A model generated the notes under the pieces. The model did no database searches and was not told where the DNA came from. It was given only the letters and a program-made list of their open reading frames with translations. The translations under genes and the position numbers were made by a program. Positions 1 through 8,310 of a DNA stretch of 31,873 bases are shown here, piece by piece. The first letter of the stretch is position 1; each line of letters begins with the position of its first letter. Origin of the DNA: DATDEW01 sp046590205 (GTDB lineage Bacteria; Bacteroidota; Ignavibacteria; Palsa-1295); contig JBKJTT010000034.1 in NCBI GenBank assembly GCA_046590205.1, forward strand, positions 1-31,873, written 5' to 3'.

Positions 1-4
1 TAGC

Positions 5-1114
5 TTATAATCCAACGACCGTCTCCTCACAGATATAATCTACAACTTTACGAATATCTTTCGTTTTCTCCCATACAGCTATCTGGCGGTCTGCGCCGGT
101 GCCGTTATCCATCACGAACTTCACGCCTTCCTCAATGTACTTGCGCGAACCGAGATCATCAACGACATCATCAATGAACTCCAAGAGTTCTGCGATAAGC
201 AGACGCTCGTCTTTTTCTTCTTCGAGACCAAAATCAACAAGCTTGCCGTCAATGCCGTAGCGCGATGCGCGCCACTTGTTCTCCATGATGAGGGCGCGGC
301 GGTACTGTCGGTAACCAAGATTTTTTGCTTTGAGCTTATAGAGCTTCGCAGCAATTGCCTGAATCAGTGCAGCTATAGTAACCGACTCCGAATACCGAAG
401 CGGTATATCACAGATGCGAACCTCAAGTGTCGGGAAGACCGGATGCGGGCGGATATCCCACCATATCTTTTTGCCTGTATCAATGCAGTTTGTTTTGACA
501 AGCAGTTTTACTAAGCCGTCAAACTCGCTCCAGCTTTCGTAGCGGTCGGGGATGTTCGTGCGCGGATATCGGTCAAAGATCTTTGTACGGAAACTCTTGA
601 TGCCCGTATTCGAGCCAAGCCAGAACGGCGAGTTCACCGAAAGCGCCAGCAGATGCGGCAGAAAGTATCTGAACTCGTTCATGATCTGTATCTGCAAGTC
701 GCGGTCCTCGATGCCGATATGCACGTGTAAACCAAAGATGAGGTTAGCACGCGCAAGCAATTGCATTTCCTCGATGAGCTTATCATAGCGTTCATTCGGA
801 AATATCTTCTGGTCGCGCCAATCGGCGAACGGATGCGTACCCGCAGCAGCTATCTTCAAGCCCTGCGCTGTGGCAAGTTCGTTCAGAAATTGACGGAGCG
901 CCTTTACTTCCTTCTCCGCGTCCTCGACGGTATTACAGACACCCGTCCCGACCTCGGCGACGGATTGGTGAATTTCGGGCTTGATGCGCTCGGCAAGGAT
1001 AGTCTTGTTGCCTTCGAGTATCTGCAGGATATGCGACTTCAGGTCGCGCGAAACGGGATCAATAAGCTGAAATTCCTCTTCGATACCAATCGTCAGTGCC
1101 GGTGCTTTCGCCAT
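5..1114 (-). CDS. YbdK-type carboxylate-amine ligase (glutamate-cysteine ligase 2 family)
   Basis: 369 aa, a usual length for the YbdK/GCS2 family of ATP-dependent carboxylate-amine ligases, which join a carboxylate (typically glutamate) to an amine such as cysteine. Visible family signatures are IGIEEEFQLIDP (residues 9-20), AAGTHPF (90-96), the LHVHIG metal/ATP-site motif (129-134) and WWDIRPHPVFPTLEVR (218-233). There is no signal peptide, so it should be cytosolic. The ATG at 1114 places the family motif GIEEEF about ten residues in, as is usual. The true substrate cannot be read from the sequence: YbdK of E. coli has only weak glutamate-cysteine ligase activity, so a glutathione role is not established. 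The next minus-strand gene lies 138 nt upstream with a hairpin between, suggesting separate transcription. The stop codon is 4 nt from the window edge. Confidence 0.9.
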   Translation of the reverse strand: MAKAPALTIGIEEEFQLIDPVSRDLKSHILQILEGNKTILAERIKPEIHQSVAEVGTGVCNTVEDAEKEVKALRQFLNELATAQGLKIAAAGTHPFADWRDQKIFPNERYDKLIEEMQLLARANLIFGLHVHIGIEDRDLQIQIMNEFRYFLPHLLALSVNSPFWLGSNTGIKSFRTKIFDRYPRTNIPDRYESWSEFDGLVKLLVKTNCIDTGKKIWWDIRPHPVFPTLEVRICDIPLRYSESVTIAALIQAIAAKLYKLKAKNLGYRQYRRALIMENKWRASRYGIDGKLVDFGLEEEKDERLLIAELLEFIDDVVDDLGSRKYIEEGVKFVMDNGTGADRQIAVWEKTKDIRKVVDYICEETVVGL

Positions 1115-1184
1115 GCGTGTTATATGAAAAATATACCTAAATATATCCCAAAAAACAAGAGGTTAGTTCGGAAGAAGTCATGCA

Positions 1185-1209
1185 CCCTTCTCCATTCGAG
1201 GGAGAAGGG
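1185..1209. repeat. perfect 9-bp inverted repeat, dispersed-repeat type
   Basis: The arms are cccttctcc (1185-1193) and ggagaaggg (1201-1209), with a 7-nt loop. It lies in the 138-nt gap between the T9SS protein stop (1253) and the YbdK start (1114). The sequence following it (ctggggatgaggg) is the tail that commonly accompanies this hairpin type in intergenic DNA of many bacteria, from general knowledge. It could end transcription of the T9SS gene, but no T-run follows on the minus strand, so it is listed as a repeat. Confidence 0.5.
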
Positions 1210-1252
1210 CTGGGGATGAGGGTAAAATGCTACAGGATTATCCTACTTCCTA

Positions 1253-3349
1253 TTACTTACTCAAAACCACCTTCATCTCCTCCGATGAAGCGCTCGATGT
1301 TATCTTTACCGTGTACATCCCAAACGGAAGATTCTCTCCGTAAAAGACCACACTATGCGGACCTGCATCCATCACCTCATTAACTAATACCTGTATCTTT
1401 TTTCCGAGAATATCAAAGACTTCAATAATGACCATGTCGCGTTCAGGAAGAGAATAACTGATGGTTGTTAAAATTGTGAACGGGTTTGGGTAAACTTTGC
1501 TTAAAATATTAGATGCAGGCAAGGGTTGAACAGAATTCGTATTTATCATTTCGGAGAGAGGGCGGCGCCAAATTCCATTACCAAGAATTGATACAAAAAG
1601 ATTAGCATCAATTACTTCAAGAGACTTAATGTAAGTACTGGTGTTCGAGCTCGTATCGAATCCTGAATTGACAGGGGTCCAAAGCAAACCACTATCAGTT
1701 GAGATAGTTGTGAGATACACACCACTTCCTTCTGTACCTGCAAAGAGATTCGTACCAATTATCTTAATTACTGCTATTTGTTTTATAGGCAAACCTTCTC
1801 TCGCCCCAGACTCAAACCAAACACCTCCGTTATTGGTCGAATAATATACTTTACCACCCGTAGTTCCTGCAAAGAGAGTTGTACCAATAACTGCAAGTGT
1901 GTTGACGGCAGAGTCTCTTAATCCGTTGTTAATGGGCTTCCAATTTAGCCCTTTTTCAGTTGAAATGTAAACACCACTGTGGCTTGCTGCAAAGAGAGTG
2001 TCACCACTAACTTCAATATCTGTTATTGATGGAAATATACCATGTCGTGTTGACCAAGTTGTTCCATTATCCGTCGAAAGATATAACTCATTGATTGCAA
2101 TTGCATATATATCCGTTCCACTTACAGCAAAGTCCGAAAACTGATAGTAAGATCCAGTACCGGGGGTCCGTAAATTCCAGCTTGCGCCGTTATCGGAGGA
2201 CATGAATACACCTCCTCCGTATGTACCTGCAAAAGTATTTGAACCACTTGTAGCGAGAGTTAATACGTGATAATCCGTCAATCCATTATTGACTTCATCC
2301 CATTTTTCTCCAGTATCGGTTGACAAGAAGACACCTCTATACGTACAAGCAAATAGGTTTGAGCCGCTACTCGCTATACACTCCACCGAAGTACTTGTTA
2401 ACCCTTCGTTTTTTTTAGTCCAGCTTATTCCGCTGTCAGTTGAGAGAAAGATTCCCTCTCCATATGTCCCGGCAAAAATGTTTGTTCCGCTTTGTACTAA
2501 AGATCTAACATTGTCGTATGACAACTCACCAGCTACTGGCGACCAACTGATGCCATTGTTAGTTGAGATAAAGACACCATCTACAGTCCCGGCATAAACA
2601 TTTGTCCCGACCATCACAAACGTAAAAACTGTTGAATCAATCAAGTCTGAATTTATAGGAACCCAATTTACACCATTATTACTTGAAATAAAAATACCAT
2701 TACTAAAACTCCCAGCTAGAAGGTTTGAGCCAGCCACTGAAATGGTCATAACCCTTGAGTCTGACAAACCAGTATTAGCAGGGGTCCAATTTACTCCATC
2801 ATTAGTTGTAAAAAATATACCATCTCCATAGGTACCTACAAATAGATCAGAATCAATTACAGTAATATTACTAACCCCAGTTTTAGATAAGGCTAACCCG
2901 ATTAATTTCCAACTTGCTCCTTTATTGGTAGTGAGAAATACATCACCATCTGAAGATCCAGCAAATAGATATTCGCCTCTTGTAGCAAGTGCAAAATAAT
3001 AACTCTTTGGTAAGTTAATACTTATTGAATTCCAAGTATTTCCTCTATCTTTGGACATAAAAACCCCTGTGGAAGTCCCAGCATAAAGGTTATCCCCAAT
3101 AGCGACAAGTGAGAAGACGTTACGGTCGGATAATCCTGAATTTGCTGCGATCCAGCTCGTGCCATTGTTAGACGAATAAAATATTCCGCCATATCTCGTA
3201 CCTACAAACACATCTGATTTAATTTTAGCAAAGCTAGTTACAAAGCCTCCATTAGGACCATTTGTTTGTCTCCACTGTGCATTGCCTCGCATGCTTATGC
3301 AGAGCATCAAGACTATTACAACAATAGATAAACTGACGAGTCTTTTCAT
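1253..3349 (-). CDS. secreted BNR/YCF48-like beta-propeller protein with T9SS sorting domain
   Basis: 698 aa from the ATG at 3349. The reading frame is open to 3403, but only the downstream ATG gives a normal signal peptide (MKRLVSLSIVVIVLMLCISM, cleavage likely after GNAQ at residue 25). The mature part consists of about 13 tandem BNR-like repeats of roughly 42 residues, each ending in a motif such as GIFYSSNNGTSW, GVFISTNNGISW or GVYISTEKGLNW, predicted to form one or two beta-propellers. The last ~85 residues (from VYPNPFT to MKVVLSK) are a type A T9SS C-terminal sorting domain. The protein is therefore predicted to cross the outer membrane and be attached to the surface or released. No catalytic residues of sialidases are visible, so enzyme activity is not claimed. 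No clear promoter was found upstream. Confidence 0.9.
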   Translation of the reverse strand: MKRLVSLSIVVIVLMLCISMRGNAQWRQTNGPNGGFVTSFAKIKSDVFVGTRYGGIFYSSNNGTSWIAANSGLSDRNVFSLVAIGDNLYAGTSTGVFMSKDRGNTWNSISINLPKSYYFALATRGEYLFAGSSDGDVFLTTNKGASWKLIGLALSKTGVSNITVIDSDLFVGTYGDGIFFTTNDGVNWTPANTGLSDSRVMTISVAGSNLLAGSFSNGIFISSNNGVNWVPINSDLIDSTVFTFVMVGTNVYAGTVDGVFISTNNGISWSPVAGELSYDNVRSLVQSGTNIFAGTYGEGIFLSTDSGISWTKKNEGLTSTSVECIASSGSNLFACTYRGVFLSTDTGEKWDEVNNGLTDYHVLTLATSGSNTFAGTYGGGVFMSSDNGASWNLRTPGTGSYYQFSDFAVSGTDIYAIAINELYLSTDNGTTWSTRHGIFPSITDIEVSGDTLFAASHSGVYISTEKGLNWKPINNGLRDSAVNTLAVIGTTLFAGTTGGKVYYSTNNGGVWFESGAREGLPIKQIAVIKIIGTNLFAGTEGSGVYLTTISTDSGLLWTPVNSGFDTSSNTSTYIKSLEVIDANLFVSILGNGIWRRPLSEMINTNSVQPLPASNILSKVYPNPFTILTTISYSLPERDMVIIEVFDILGKKIQVLVNEVMDAGPHSVVFYGENLPFGMYTVKITSSASSEEMKVVLSK

Positions 3350-3455
3350 GAAAGTGTTTTTTGTGTATTTACTCCGAGTTATCCAAAGATTGCAACCATA
3401 CAATAAATAGATAATTCCGTAAAAATCGGTGGTCGCTCCTAACAGAGCTGGGAGG

Positions 3456-3798
3456 GGACGGGCACATGCGATGTGCGCCTACGGGATGGGAAGCAGATCG
3501 GAGACCTGCGGTACGTATAGGTGCCTACCAGAAATGGCGAAAATAGGCGGGAAACGGCGATAATTGAATTACCCAAAGATTATCTTGTTGATTTCTAATG
3601 AGTTATGTGGTATTTTGGACAGGCATCTTGCAAAGGGGTAGTTGAATTTCGTATCTTTGCACGTCGGAGTTTGGACATTTCCCTATTTCTGAGGGATTTT
3701 AGATTGCTTCGCTCCCTCCGGTCGCTCGCAATGACAACCCCCAAATACCATACATCCATACGCCCAGATTTCACATGTGTAAATTTAAAGCACCATCC
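3456..3798. repeat. dispersed non-coding repeat, copy A (inverted relative to copy B at 25576-25895)
   Basis: The gap 3350-3886 holds no convincing gene; most of it is this repeat. Read on the plus strand it matches the reverse complement of 25576-25895 in ordered blocks: a hairpin plus ctacggga near 3456-3486; aggtgcct and aaatggcgaaaa near 3520-3543; 3571-3600 (28 of 30 identical by hand alignment); aggcatcttgcaaa at 3621-3634; 3671-3740 (68 of 70 identical); then catgtgtaaat and agcaccatcc at 3774-3798. The 3671-3740 block includes the attgcttcgctccctccgg and gctcgcaatgacaa sequence seen as an intergenic repeat in many bacteria. Short ORFs of 78-79 codons on both strands here are not believable genes. 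Confidence 0.85.
3628..3660 (+). promoter_or_regulatory. putative Bacteroidota-type promoter inside repeat copy A
   Basis: TTG (3628-3630), 21 nt, then TATCTTTGC (3652-3660) fits the TTG-N17-23-TAnnTTTG pattern. The same arrangement occurs at the aligned place in copy B. A transcript would start near 3667 and run rightwards through the rest of the repeat and antisense to the 3' end of comB. No plus-strand gene follows closely, so this copy would make a non-coding or antisense RNA, or be silent. Confidence 0.4.
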
Positions 3799-3886
3799 CA
3801 AAACCATACGTCCATACCACCATCCGACCATACCTCAAACATAGTGTGGTGCACAATTAGAACAATGAAAACAAACGACTTACAGG

Positions 3887-4651
3887 TCAAAAAACGAGTT
3901 TCTTTTTGATGATGGTCTGCTCGAGAACGGGGACGATGGGGACGGTATCTATGGCGGCTGCAGTGCGGATATCCTCCTCGAAGCCGAGAGCGATGAGGGT
4001 GGCGCCATGGTCGCTGCCACGGAGCGTAGCAAAGAGGTCTGAGCCGTACTCTTTATAGAGTGAGAGGGCTGTCTTGGCTCCGTCGGTCAGTTCTATCTGG
4101 TTGCCCTTTGCAGCCAGCTCCTGGAGGAGCATTCCGGCGCAGACGGCATCTTCGAGCGAGAAATCACCACCTCTGCCAGAACAGATGATTGAAAGCGAAG
4201 AACGCTCGGCTTCCGGAAGTTCGATGATGGCAGAAATGACAGCCGACATATTGACGAACGAGCCGACAAAGCAATGCTTGGCATGTTTTGCTTTTGTCAA
4301 GGCAACCGAGCCGTTGGTCGTCGCGAGGATGAGCGATTTTCCTTCGACCACTTCCGGAGTATATTCCGAAGGTGAGTTACCCAGATGAAAACCGTTGATT
4401 CGTTTCGAGCCACGTTCGCCGCAGAGCAGGGTGGAAGTCGAGAAGAGGTTACCCACGATCTTCATCGCCTGGTCAACCGTCGCGACGGGGATTATCTCCT
4501 TTGCTCCTGCATTCATCGCATAGCAGATGGTCGTCGAGGCGCGAAGCACATCGATAACAACGACGGTCTTCTCGCGAAAATCGAGATCATCTAATGTATG
4601 CGGATTGAAATATACTGTTGCCGTCACAATTGCAGTAAAATGAGGCAACAT
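3887..4651 (-). CDS. comB: 2-phosphosulfolactate phosphatase ComB
   Basis: 254 aa, close to the ComB family norm. The enzyme removes phosphate from 2-phospho-3-sulfolactate to give sulfolactate, using Mg2+, and is the second step of the archaeal coenzyme M route. Family motifs visible are IDVLRAST (residues 33-40), LLCGERG (75-81), GFHLGNSPSEY (87-97) and TTNGSVAL (111-118). The ATG at 4651 gives about 11 residues before the usual first strand TVYFNPH, so a slightly later start is possible in principle but no other ATG is present. No phosphosulfolactate synthase (ComA) or sulfolactate dehydrogenase (ComC) lies next to it, so sulfolactate may be the end product or the substrate may differ. Cytosolic. 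Confidence 0.92.
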   Translation of the reverse strand: MLPHFTAIVTATVYFNPHTLDDLDFREKTVVVIDVLRASTTICYAMNAGAKEIIPVATVDQAMKIVGNLFSTSTLLCGERGSKRINGFHLGNSPSEYTPEVVEGKSLILATTNGSVALTKAKHAKHCFVGSFVNMSAVISAIIELPEAERSSLSIICSGRGGDFSLEDAVCAGMLLQELAAKGNQIELTDGAKTALSLYKEYGSDLFATLRGSDHGATLIALGFEEDIRTAAAIDTVPIVPVLEQTIIKKKLVF

Positions 4652-4746
4652 AACTGATTCATAGCAAAGGAGGTTCGGGGATAAGATTTTACCACGAAGG
4701 AACTACATATACCAAACCTTCATTTTTCAACACAGTATATTTTTAT

Positions 4747-4869
4747 TGTCATTGCGAGGAGCCGAAGGCGACGAAGCAATCTAAACTTTTGAAGTACAGA
4801 CAACTTACATATTTTAGATTGCTTTCCTCGATTCCTCGGAACCGGACTAAAGTCCTTCTCGCAATGACA
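4747..4869. repeat. imperfect palindrome built from two inverted copies of the TGTCATTGCGAG...AAGCAATCTAAA module
   Basis: The outer arms tgtcattgcgag (4747-4758) and ctcgcaatgaca (4858-4869) are perfect reverse complements, as are the inner arms aagcaatctaaa (4774-4785) and tttagattgctt (4813-4824). The segments between the arms differ in length and sequence. The module is the same one found inside repeats A and B. It sits just upstream of the lipoprotein gene at 4882 and could fold as a long hairpin in its leader. Confidence 0.8.
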
Positions 4870-4881
4870 CAACTAGAGTTT

Positions 4882-5274
4882 ATGAAAAAATCTTTTGTTT
4901 TATTAATCTTTATCAGTTTCTTGATCAGCTGCTCGAAAGAATCTGATGCACCGAAGACGTCGAATGATTCATTGTTGCAGAAGCCGCTCGACCCGTTAGT
5001 TGATACGGTGAAGATGGCAAAGCCAAAACCGGAAGAATGGTACATTGATTACCGCCGGATACGAACTCCCGAGCATCTTGCAACAATGAAACGCTTTACT
5101 CCGACTCAGGTACGCGACGTTTATCATGATTTCAAACCGCTTCGTTCGGTAAAGGCAAGTACCGAGTCAGATGAAGTTGTGAAATTCCTTGAAGCGAAAA
5201 AGATTACGCTGGGAGAACTCAAGGCGATTCTCGAAGAAGGCGACCGCCTTGGCTGGGCTACACCGCAGAAATGA
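4882..5274 (+). CDS. small lipoprotein of unknown function
   Basis: 130 aa from the ATG at 4882. The frame is open from 4789, but that extension lies inside the palindromic repeat, and only this ATG gives a proper lipoprotein signal: MKKSFVLLIFISFLISC with lipobox LISC and lipidated Cys17. The mature part is hydrophilic and charged, with no recognised domain; the C-terminal half (VKFLEAKKITLGELKAILEE) looks helical. The stop codon overlaps the start of the EamA transporter (ATGA at 5271-5274), so the two are translationally coupled and probably functionally linked. The function is unknown. Confidence 0.8.
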   Translation: MKKSFVLLIFISFLISCSKESDAPKTSNDSLLQKPLDPLVDTVKMAKPKPEEWYIDYRRIRTPEHLATMKRFTPTQVRDVYHDFKPLRSVKASTESDEVVKFLEAKKITLGELKAILEEGDRLGWATPQK

Positions 5275-6173
5275 CCGGGAAACATTCTGCCAAAGGTTCG
5301 CTCCTCATTCTTACCGCCGCACTCTTCTGGAGCACCGGCGGATTCTTCATCAAGTCCATCGAACTTGATGCCTACAGCATCTCTCTTTGGCGGAGCAGCT
5401 TCGCAGCGATAACGCTTGGGATATTTTATGTCTTGATGGTTGGGAGAGATGTTCGACAGCATTCATCATGGTTCAGCCCACAGATACTTGTTACATCGGT
5501 TGTCTATGCCGCACTTCTTGTGCTCTTTGTACTCGCTACAAAACTCACCACAAGTGCGAATGCTATCTTCTTGCAATTCACAGCACCGATCTATGTGCTC
5601 TTCTTCGAACCTATAATCAATAAAACGAAACTCAAGTCGGCAGATATTATCGCTGTTCTTATTACTATCGGGGCGATGGCTCTGTTCTTTGTTGGGCAGT
5701 TCGATGGCAAATCTGTTTTAGGAAATATCCTCGCCCTATCGAGCGGTATCTTCTTCGCCTGTTACACGCTACTGCTTAAACATGAACGAACCGGCGAAGC
5801 AGGTCGGTGGCAATCGGTCATTATCGGACATATTCTCATCGTTGTTGCGATGGGTATCATGGCAATGATGGGTACCATTGACCCGATGCCGCATTCATCA
5901 AATGAATTTCTCATGCTGCTCTTCTTGGGTGTATTACAAATAGGAATACCATATTCGCTCTTCACGGTCGGCATACATTCCGTCAGCGCTTTGGATGCAC
6001 TGCTTTTATCTATGGTAGAACCAGTCTTGAATCCGGTTTGGGTATTTATCGGAATCGGCGAAACGCCGAGCGTCTATGCTTTGATAGGAGGAAGTATCAT
6101 CCTTGCAATAGTCGGTATCAGAGCATGGCTTGCATTTCGTGCAAGCCGCGAGACGATCACCCTTGATACTTAG
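5271..6173 (+). CDS. EamA-family (drug/metabolite transporter superfamily) permease
   Basis: 300 aa with about ten hydrophobic segments arranged as two EamA repeats (roughly residues 8-145 and 155-290). It starts with the family-typical N-terminal helix SLLILTAALFWSTGGFFIKS and has the second-repeat signature ALDALLLSMVEPVLNPVW before the last two helices. It should sit in the inner membrane as a metabolite exporter or importer; the substrate is unknown. The start codon overlaps the stop of the lipoprotein gene (ATGA), and the stop overlaps the stop of the convergent DUF4412 gene by 4 nt (6170-6173), so there is no space for an intergenic terminator. Confidence 0.92.
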   Translation: MTGKHSAKGSLLILTAALFWSTGGFFIKSIELDAYSISLWRSSFAAITLGIFYVLMVGRDVRQHSSWFSPQILVTSVVYAALLVLFVLATKLTTSANAIFLQFTAPIYVLFFEPIINKTKLKSADIIAVLITIGAMALFFVGQFDGKSVLGNILALSSGIFFACYTLLLKHERTGEAGRWQSVIIGHILIVVAMGIMAMMGTIDPMPHSSNEFLMLLFLGVLQIGIPYSLFTVGIHSVSALDALLLSMVEPVLNPVWVFIGIGETPSVYALIGGSIILAIVGIRAWLAFRASRETITLDT

Positions 6174-7015
6174 ATAGAGTCCTGTCTCGGGGTCTTCATA
6201 TCTTGCTCGACGACCTGATATCCTTTGGGTATTTCAAAATATTTATTATCGAGTTTTTCTTCGACCATTTCTGTCATCTCGCTTGTCATGAGGTCTTTAC
6301 CATTGATCTTCATCTTCATCCTGACAGGTACTTTTCCTTTTCCGGCAAATGGCTGGAAGACTGCCATAAGCTGCTCTAACCCGCCTGAACCTGTCGGCTT
6401 TTTCCCGATGATGGCATCACGCATAACATCATAGAATTTTAAACGCGGGTCGGTAGTGATCCACATTTCCATGTCAAATTTTTTCCCGTCTTTATCAATA
6501 TGAGTTACATACTGCTCACAGTCAAATCCGTTAATCTCTTCCTTTTTGCCTGTCGGTTGCGGAGCCATCTTTGCAAGAGAGTCAATAATGTTAGTTGATT
6601 CGAGCGAGTCATTAATTTCTTTGCGGTTCGCATCAAATTCTTTGAGGTCAGCTACATACGCTTTTTTCTCCATTGATGAAAGAACGGTCAGCTTTCTTGT
6701 CATTGGGTCAATAATGCTTCGGAAGGAGAATAGTCCGCCAAGCATAGACATTTCATATGCTAATTTATCGGCTTTAACATACATCACGACATCTGCCTTT
6801 AGCGCAAGGCCACTCATCATAGACTGTACACCTTGTTGTTGGCTTCCGGTCGAACCCGAATCAGCAAGTTCGCCAAATGCTGCTGCATTGAATGTCAGCT
6901 TCTGGATAATTCGTCCTTCAAATGCCTTGCCGGGCATTGACGCTTTATCAGCACATGATGCTAATGTGAAAAGCGAAAGAACCAGTAGTGAGAGTATGCT
7001 GCGAAAGTGAGTCAT
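6170..7015 (-). CDS. DUF4412-like lipoprotein
   Basis: 281 aa. The N-terminus is a lipoprotein signal (MTHFRSILSLLVLSLFTLASC, lipobox LASC, Cys21). The mature region has the pattern of DUF4412 proteins: a strand of the form KADVVMYVKADKLAYEM, a middle segment IIDPMTRKLTVLSSMEKKAY, then ...EINGFDCEQYVTHIDKDGKK and MEMWITTDPRLKFYD. Such proteins are periplasm- or surface-facing lipoproteins of unknown function, common in Bacteroidota. The gene starts 46 nt after the HtrA stop on the same strand and is probably the last gene of a plsY-htrA operon. The family assignment is from memory of the pattern. Confidence 0.78.
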   Translation of the reverse strand: MTHFRSILSLLVLSLFTLASCADKASMPGKAFEGRIIQKLTFNAAAFGELADSGSTGSQQQGVQSMMSGLALKADVVMYVKADKLAYEMSMLGGLFSFRSIIDPMTRKLTVLSSMEKKAYVADLKEFDANRKEINDSLESTNIIDSLAKMAPQPTGKKEEINGFDCEQYVTHIDKDGKKFDMEMWITTDPRLKFYDVMRDAIIGKKPTGSGGLEQLMAVFQPFAGKGKVPVRMKMKINGKDLMTSEMTEMVEEKLDNKYFEIPKGYQVVEQDMKTPRQDSI

Positions 7016-7061
7016 GATCGTAATAATTTGTAGTAGTAACGCTCTAACGAGAAAATTGTTT

Positions 7062-8255
7062 CTATCTTGTGTTTGCCGGTAGCTTGATTGTAGCGGTGAA
7101 CTGCCCTTCGCTACGAAGTACGGTAAACTTTACCACATCACCGACTTTTCTATCAGCAAGGATGCTTTGCAAATCTTCAAACGTTCGTACTTTGTCGCTA
7201 TCAATTCCAATAATGAGGTCACCGGGCTGGAGCCCTGCCCGTTCGCCGACAGTATTACGATAGAGATTTGTTACGACTACACCTTCATCTGCATTGATAC
7301 CTATATACTCTTTGAGTTCATCATTAAGCGTTTGTCCCATAAAGCCAAGGTTGCCTATGTTTCTATCGATCTTTTTACCGGATTTGAAATCGTTAAGAAT
7401 TACTTTTATCTTATTAATAGGAATAGCAAATCCTAACCCTATAGAACCTGCGCCTTGGTTTCCTTGCGTGGTTGAATAGATAGTTGCATTGACTCCAATA
7501 ACATCGCCATTTGCATTCAATAGAGGTCCACCTGAATTGCCGCTTGAAATTGCCGCGTCGGTTTGAATCATATCACGAAAGTTCTTGCCGTTTTCGATAC
7601 CGAGGTTCACTCCTGTATTCGAGATAACTCCTACAGTAACAGTTGGTTTATCATTTGTTCTGAAAAGTCCGAATGGGTTGCCCATCGCTATTGCCCATTC
7701 ACCGACGGCAAGGTCTTGAGAGTTGCCGAGGTTTAAGTATGGAAGATTCTCTGCATCTATCTTCAATAGAGCAACATCTGAAACAGCATCAGTTGCAATG
7801 AGTCGAGCGTCATACTGCTTTCCGCCGACAGTTGTGATAATGATCTTCGACGCATTGCCGGCAACATGATCATTGGTTATAATATATCCATCGCTTGAAA
7901 TAATAAATCCCGAGCCAAGCCCTTGAACTTGATACCTCTGTACATACGGGCTACTACGACGATTGCCAAAGAACTGCTGAAAGAACGGATCGTTAGCCAT
8001 CGGGTCATAATAACGTCGTTCTTTAATCTCTGTAACATTAATACCAACCACTGCCGGGCTTGCCTTCTCGACGGCACGAGTGATAGCATTTCTCCGCGAG
8101 CCGGAGATAGAGTTTGCAAGGGAGTCGGTATTCCTGATACTAACGGGTTTTGCATCAGAATATATCTTGCCGTTAAGTTTATCATTTTGAGCACTTGCAG
8201 TGAAAGGTAGAGCAAGTAATGAAAGAGCTACTAATAATGATCGTCTTTTCATCAT
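7062..8255 (-). CDS. HtrA/DegP-type periplasmic serine protease with one PDZ domain
   Basis: 397 aa. The N-terminal signal peptide is MMKRRSLLVALSLLALPFTA with cleavage after SAQ (residue 23). The trypsin-like domain has a complete catalytic triad: His130 in TNDHVAG, Asp160 in SDVALLKID and Ser241 in GNSGGPLL. An extended LA loop (about residues 82-108, RYYDPMANDPFFQQFFG) is present, as in DegP/DegQ. One PDZ domain follows (about 300-392, with AGLQPGDLIIGIDSDKV); DegP and DegQ have two, so this resembles DegS or Bacteroidota Do proteases in layout, but the signal looks cleavable. The role is degradation or surveillance of misfolded envelope proteins. Either of two adjacent ATG codons could start it. 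It lies 55 nt downstream of plsY on the same strand. Confidence 0.95.
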   Translation of the reverse strand: MMKRRSLLVALSLLALPFTASAQNDKLNGKIYSDAKPVSIRNTDSLANSISGSRRNAITRAVEKASPAVVGINVTEIKERRYYDPMANDPFFQQFFGNRRSSPYVQRYQVQGLGSGFIISSDGYIITNDHVAGNASKIIITTVGGKQYDARLIATDAVSDVALLKIDAENLPYLNLGNSQDLAVGEWAIAMGNPFGLFRTNDKPTVTVGVISNTGVNLGIENGKNFRDMIQTDAAISSGNSGGPLLNANGDVIGVNATIYSTTQGNQGAGSIGLGFAIPINKIKVILNDFKSGKKIDRNIGNLGFMGQTLNDELKEYIGINADEGVVVTNLYRNTVGERAGLQPGDLIIGIDSDKVRTFEDLQSILADRKVGDVVKFTVLRSEGQFTATIKLPANTR

Positions 8256-8310
8256 AGAAAATTGTGATATTCACGCGACTTAATCGTAACGAAGGAAAGA
8301 GGTTCTTGTT

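Noticed and set aside
1185..1209. Intrinsic terminator of the first T9SS gene
   Set aside because: The stem is good but there is no T-run on the minus strand; kept as a repeat only.
761..1219. 152-codon plus-strand ORF antisense to the YbdK gene
   Set aside because: The YbdK frame has conserved motifs across its length; the antisense product has none and no ribosome site.
1253..3349. Sialidase or other hydrolase activity for the BNR-repeat proteins
   Set aside because: BNR-like repeats alone do not give activity; the arginine triad and other sialidase catalytic residues were not seen.
3595..3844. Short ORFs of 78-79 codons on both strands in the 3.4-3.9 kb gap
   Set aside because: They lie within the dispersed repeat, and copy B does not preserve the frames.
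4789..4881. N-terminal extension of the lipoprotein frame
   Set aside because: It lies in the palindromic repeat and would bury the lipoprotein signal inside the protein.
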